Assembly: GCA_905221605.1 (NCBI GenBank)
Contig: CAJNDS010000021.1
Span: 151,001 to 215,000 of the forward strand
Length of the DNA: 64,000 bases
Source: Symbiodinium natans
Taxonomy: Eukaryota; Sar; Dinophyceae; Suessiales; Symbiodiniaceae
Direction: 5' to 3'
Shown here: one piece after another, positions 62,736 to 64,000 of the stretch
Layout: the number at the start of each line of letters is the position of its first letter
How positions within the stretch are numbered: the stretch's first letter is position 1
Notes under the pieces: generated by a model
Database searches by the model: none
What the model saw: only the letters and a program-made list of their open reading frames with translations
What the model was told of the DNA's origin: nothing
Translations under genes and position numbers: made by a program

Positions 62736-62795
62736 GGGTCCAGATGGGTTCAGATTGCGTTCAGATGGGTTCAGATGGGTTCAGATGGGCTTTGG
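62735..62795. repeat. GGGTTCAGAT 10-bp tandem repeat
   Basis: Five units with substitutions. Confidence 0.85.
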
Positions 62796-62841
62796 GTTCA
62801 GGGTCAGCTCAGACAGCCCATCATTCAGATTCCGATGTCAG

Positions 62842-62901
62842 GCGCAGCATGATGGAGTGGCGCTGGACGAGATGCTGAAGGTGGCTCAGCTCAGCGATTA
62901 A
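62842..62901 (+). CDS. Short exon with stop
   Basis: After ATGTCAG the frame reads QHDGVALDEMLKVAQLSD to TAA 62899. Confidence 0.35.
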   Translation, partial: AQHDGVALDEMLKVAQLSD

Positions 62902-62987
62902 AGTCTTAACGTCAAACCACGACTGCAATGAAACGCAAGCCCTGAAGCCCCCCCCACCGTCCGTAAAATATCTCGGGCGCTTCGCAG

Positions 62988-63094
62988 GACTTGGAACAGC
63001 AGGTCGCTCAAATGGAAGGCCGGCGGTCCCGCACTTTGCGTTGCTTCGGCGTTCTACCAGAAGCAGCCGTGACGTGCATAGCACCCGGCGGTTG
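62988..63094 (+). CDS. Coiled-coil exon with stop
   Basis: After TTCGCAG (62987) the frame reads DLEQQVAQMEGRRSRTLRCF and then GVLPEAAVTCIAPGG to TGA 63092. Confidence 0.4.
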
Positions 63095-63204
63095 AGGGTT
63101 TAGGGTGCAGGGTTGCAGCTCGTGACGTTCTACTTGAAAGTGGTCCACCGGCTCGAACATGCTGGGTCAGAAATGATTCAGCCCCCTCAGGGCCAACATT
63201 CATG

Positions 63205-63255
63205 CATGGCCAAGGCAAAGGTACAATCGGATGGCCAAGGCAAAGGTACAATCGG
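63205..63255. repeat. Direct tandem duplication, 26 bp
   Basis: ATGGCCAAGGCAAAGGTACA and the next five bases occur twice, at 63205 and 63231. Confidence 0.95.
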
Positions 63256-63534
63256 CACAAAACAACTGGCCAAGAAGTGCCCCGGTTGCACCCTCCTCAC
63301 ACCCCCCCCCCCCCTGCCGCCCCACCCCGAGCAGAATCCCCAATTTCTTGCTGTCGTGGTTGGCATCCTGCTTCCACGCCCCACTCCAAACCCGCCCCAA
63401 CCTAACTGGCCTCCAGATCCTTATTAATCCCTTTTGCCTCCCAAACTAGTGACCTAAAGTGTTTGGGCAGCTTCAGGGATGTACAGGGCACAATGGCGGA
63501 AGTTTGGGGCCCAACTAACCTTGGAAGGTCATGG

Positions 63535-63779
63535 TGCCTCATGTGCCACTGCGGCCCCTGAGGCCTCTGAGGCCCGAAAGAGAGTCGTCATCCCACGATA
63601 AGATCGGATTTGCTTGGATGCTTGGTGGCCGTTTGCCGCGTGCGCTGAAGGACGTGGCCGCAGTCGTGAACTCTTTGGCGGATGAGATGGTTGAGCATGT
63701 CTGGCAGCTTCTGCTGCAGGCGCACCGAGCTGTTCGGCACCTTCTACGTAAATTCATGTGCTGTTTTGAAAAGCGATGA
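63535..63779 (+). CDS. Exon-like ORF with stop
   Basis: Reads KIGFAWMLGGRLPRALKDVA, then AVVNSLADEMVEHVWQLLLQ AHRAVRHLLRKFM, to TGA 63777. A solid amphipathic helical protein. Family unknown. Confidence 0.45.
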
Positions 63780-63896
63780 TGTCCCTTGAGCTCGAAAGAA
63801 TGTGACGACCTCCCAGAGCAAGATGCAAAGAGCTCACGATTCACCTCAAGTTCACAGGGCTTTCTGCATGAAGAGCTGCCTTGACAGCAGGAGCTC

Positions 63897-64000
63897 CAAC
63901 ATGCAGAGCGAGGCGTCGCAGGAAAGACAAGCCATCTCTGAGCCCTGCGCCGACGGCTTGGCCCCGGGCAGCTTGTACATACTCGCAACTGTACATAGAG
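63897..64000 (+). CDS. Exon-like ORF running off the right edge
   Basis: The + frame reads SNMQSEASQERQAISEPCAD and then GLAPGSLYILATVHR, open to the window end. Confidence 0.3.

Overview
The window looks like nuclear DNA of a dinoflagellate, or a close alveolate relative. Reasons: (i) TTTAGGG-type telomere-like tracts, in both orientations, are scattered through the whole window instead of capping an end; (ii) genes are cut into many short exons, with GT-AG introns plus apparent GC-AG and GA-AG introns, and many introns carry short inverted-repeat elements resembling dinoflagellate introners; (iii) almost all convincing coding signal is on the + strand, matching the one-directional gene layout of dinoflagellates; (iv) microsatellites and homopolymer runs are very abundant. 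This assignment is inference. No spliced-leader sequence, rRNA or tRNA was recognised.

Layout. 0-7.3 kb: a multi-exon HEAT-repeat gene that I read as the cohesin loader SCC2/NIPBL; its two large exon blocks are 1753-4320 and 5839-7304. 7.4-16.7 kb: little clear coding sequence, dominated by GAA, poly-G, poly-C and GT tracts and a degenerate repeat block. 16.75-17.84 kb: an unrecognised gene of about 300 residues. 19.4-24.3 kb: exon-like islands rich in Glu/Arg/Gln (coiled coil) separated by inverted-repeat elements. 26.4-33.8 kb: isolated exon-like ORFs of unknown function. 33.9-42.7 kb: a voltage-gated potassium channel with a cyclic-nucleotide-binding-like domain, rebuilt from about 14 exons. 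One of its introns (about 38.0-41.2 kb) is largely CA-type microsatellite, and another (34813-34910) is an inverted-repeat element that splices out seamlessly. 44.36-45.97 kb: a tandem satellite of about 204 bp with higher-order structure. 46.1-49.4 kb: a coiled-coil gene with four well-phased exons. 51.2-52.5 kb: pieces of a second voltage-gated channel (S1, S3, S4). 55-64 kb: a run of + strand exon-like ORFs with coiled-coil character, interrupted by a TTTATAGGG array, nested inverted-repeat elements and a 1.2 kb G-rich block.

For Part 2, the main observation is the set of short (about 70-300 bp) terminal-inverted-repeat elements in at least five families. One copy has a perfect 8-bp target duplication, one has a 5-bp duplication, and one sits exactly between GT and AG inside the channel gene. 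This supports active or recent intron creation by DNA-transposon-like introners.

Limits: exon boundaries were chosen by eye from reading frame, phase and splice dinucleotides. Gene models are partial, and no similarity search was run.
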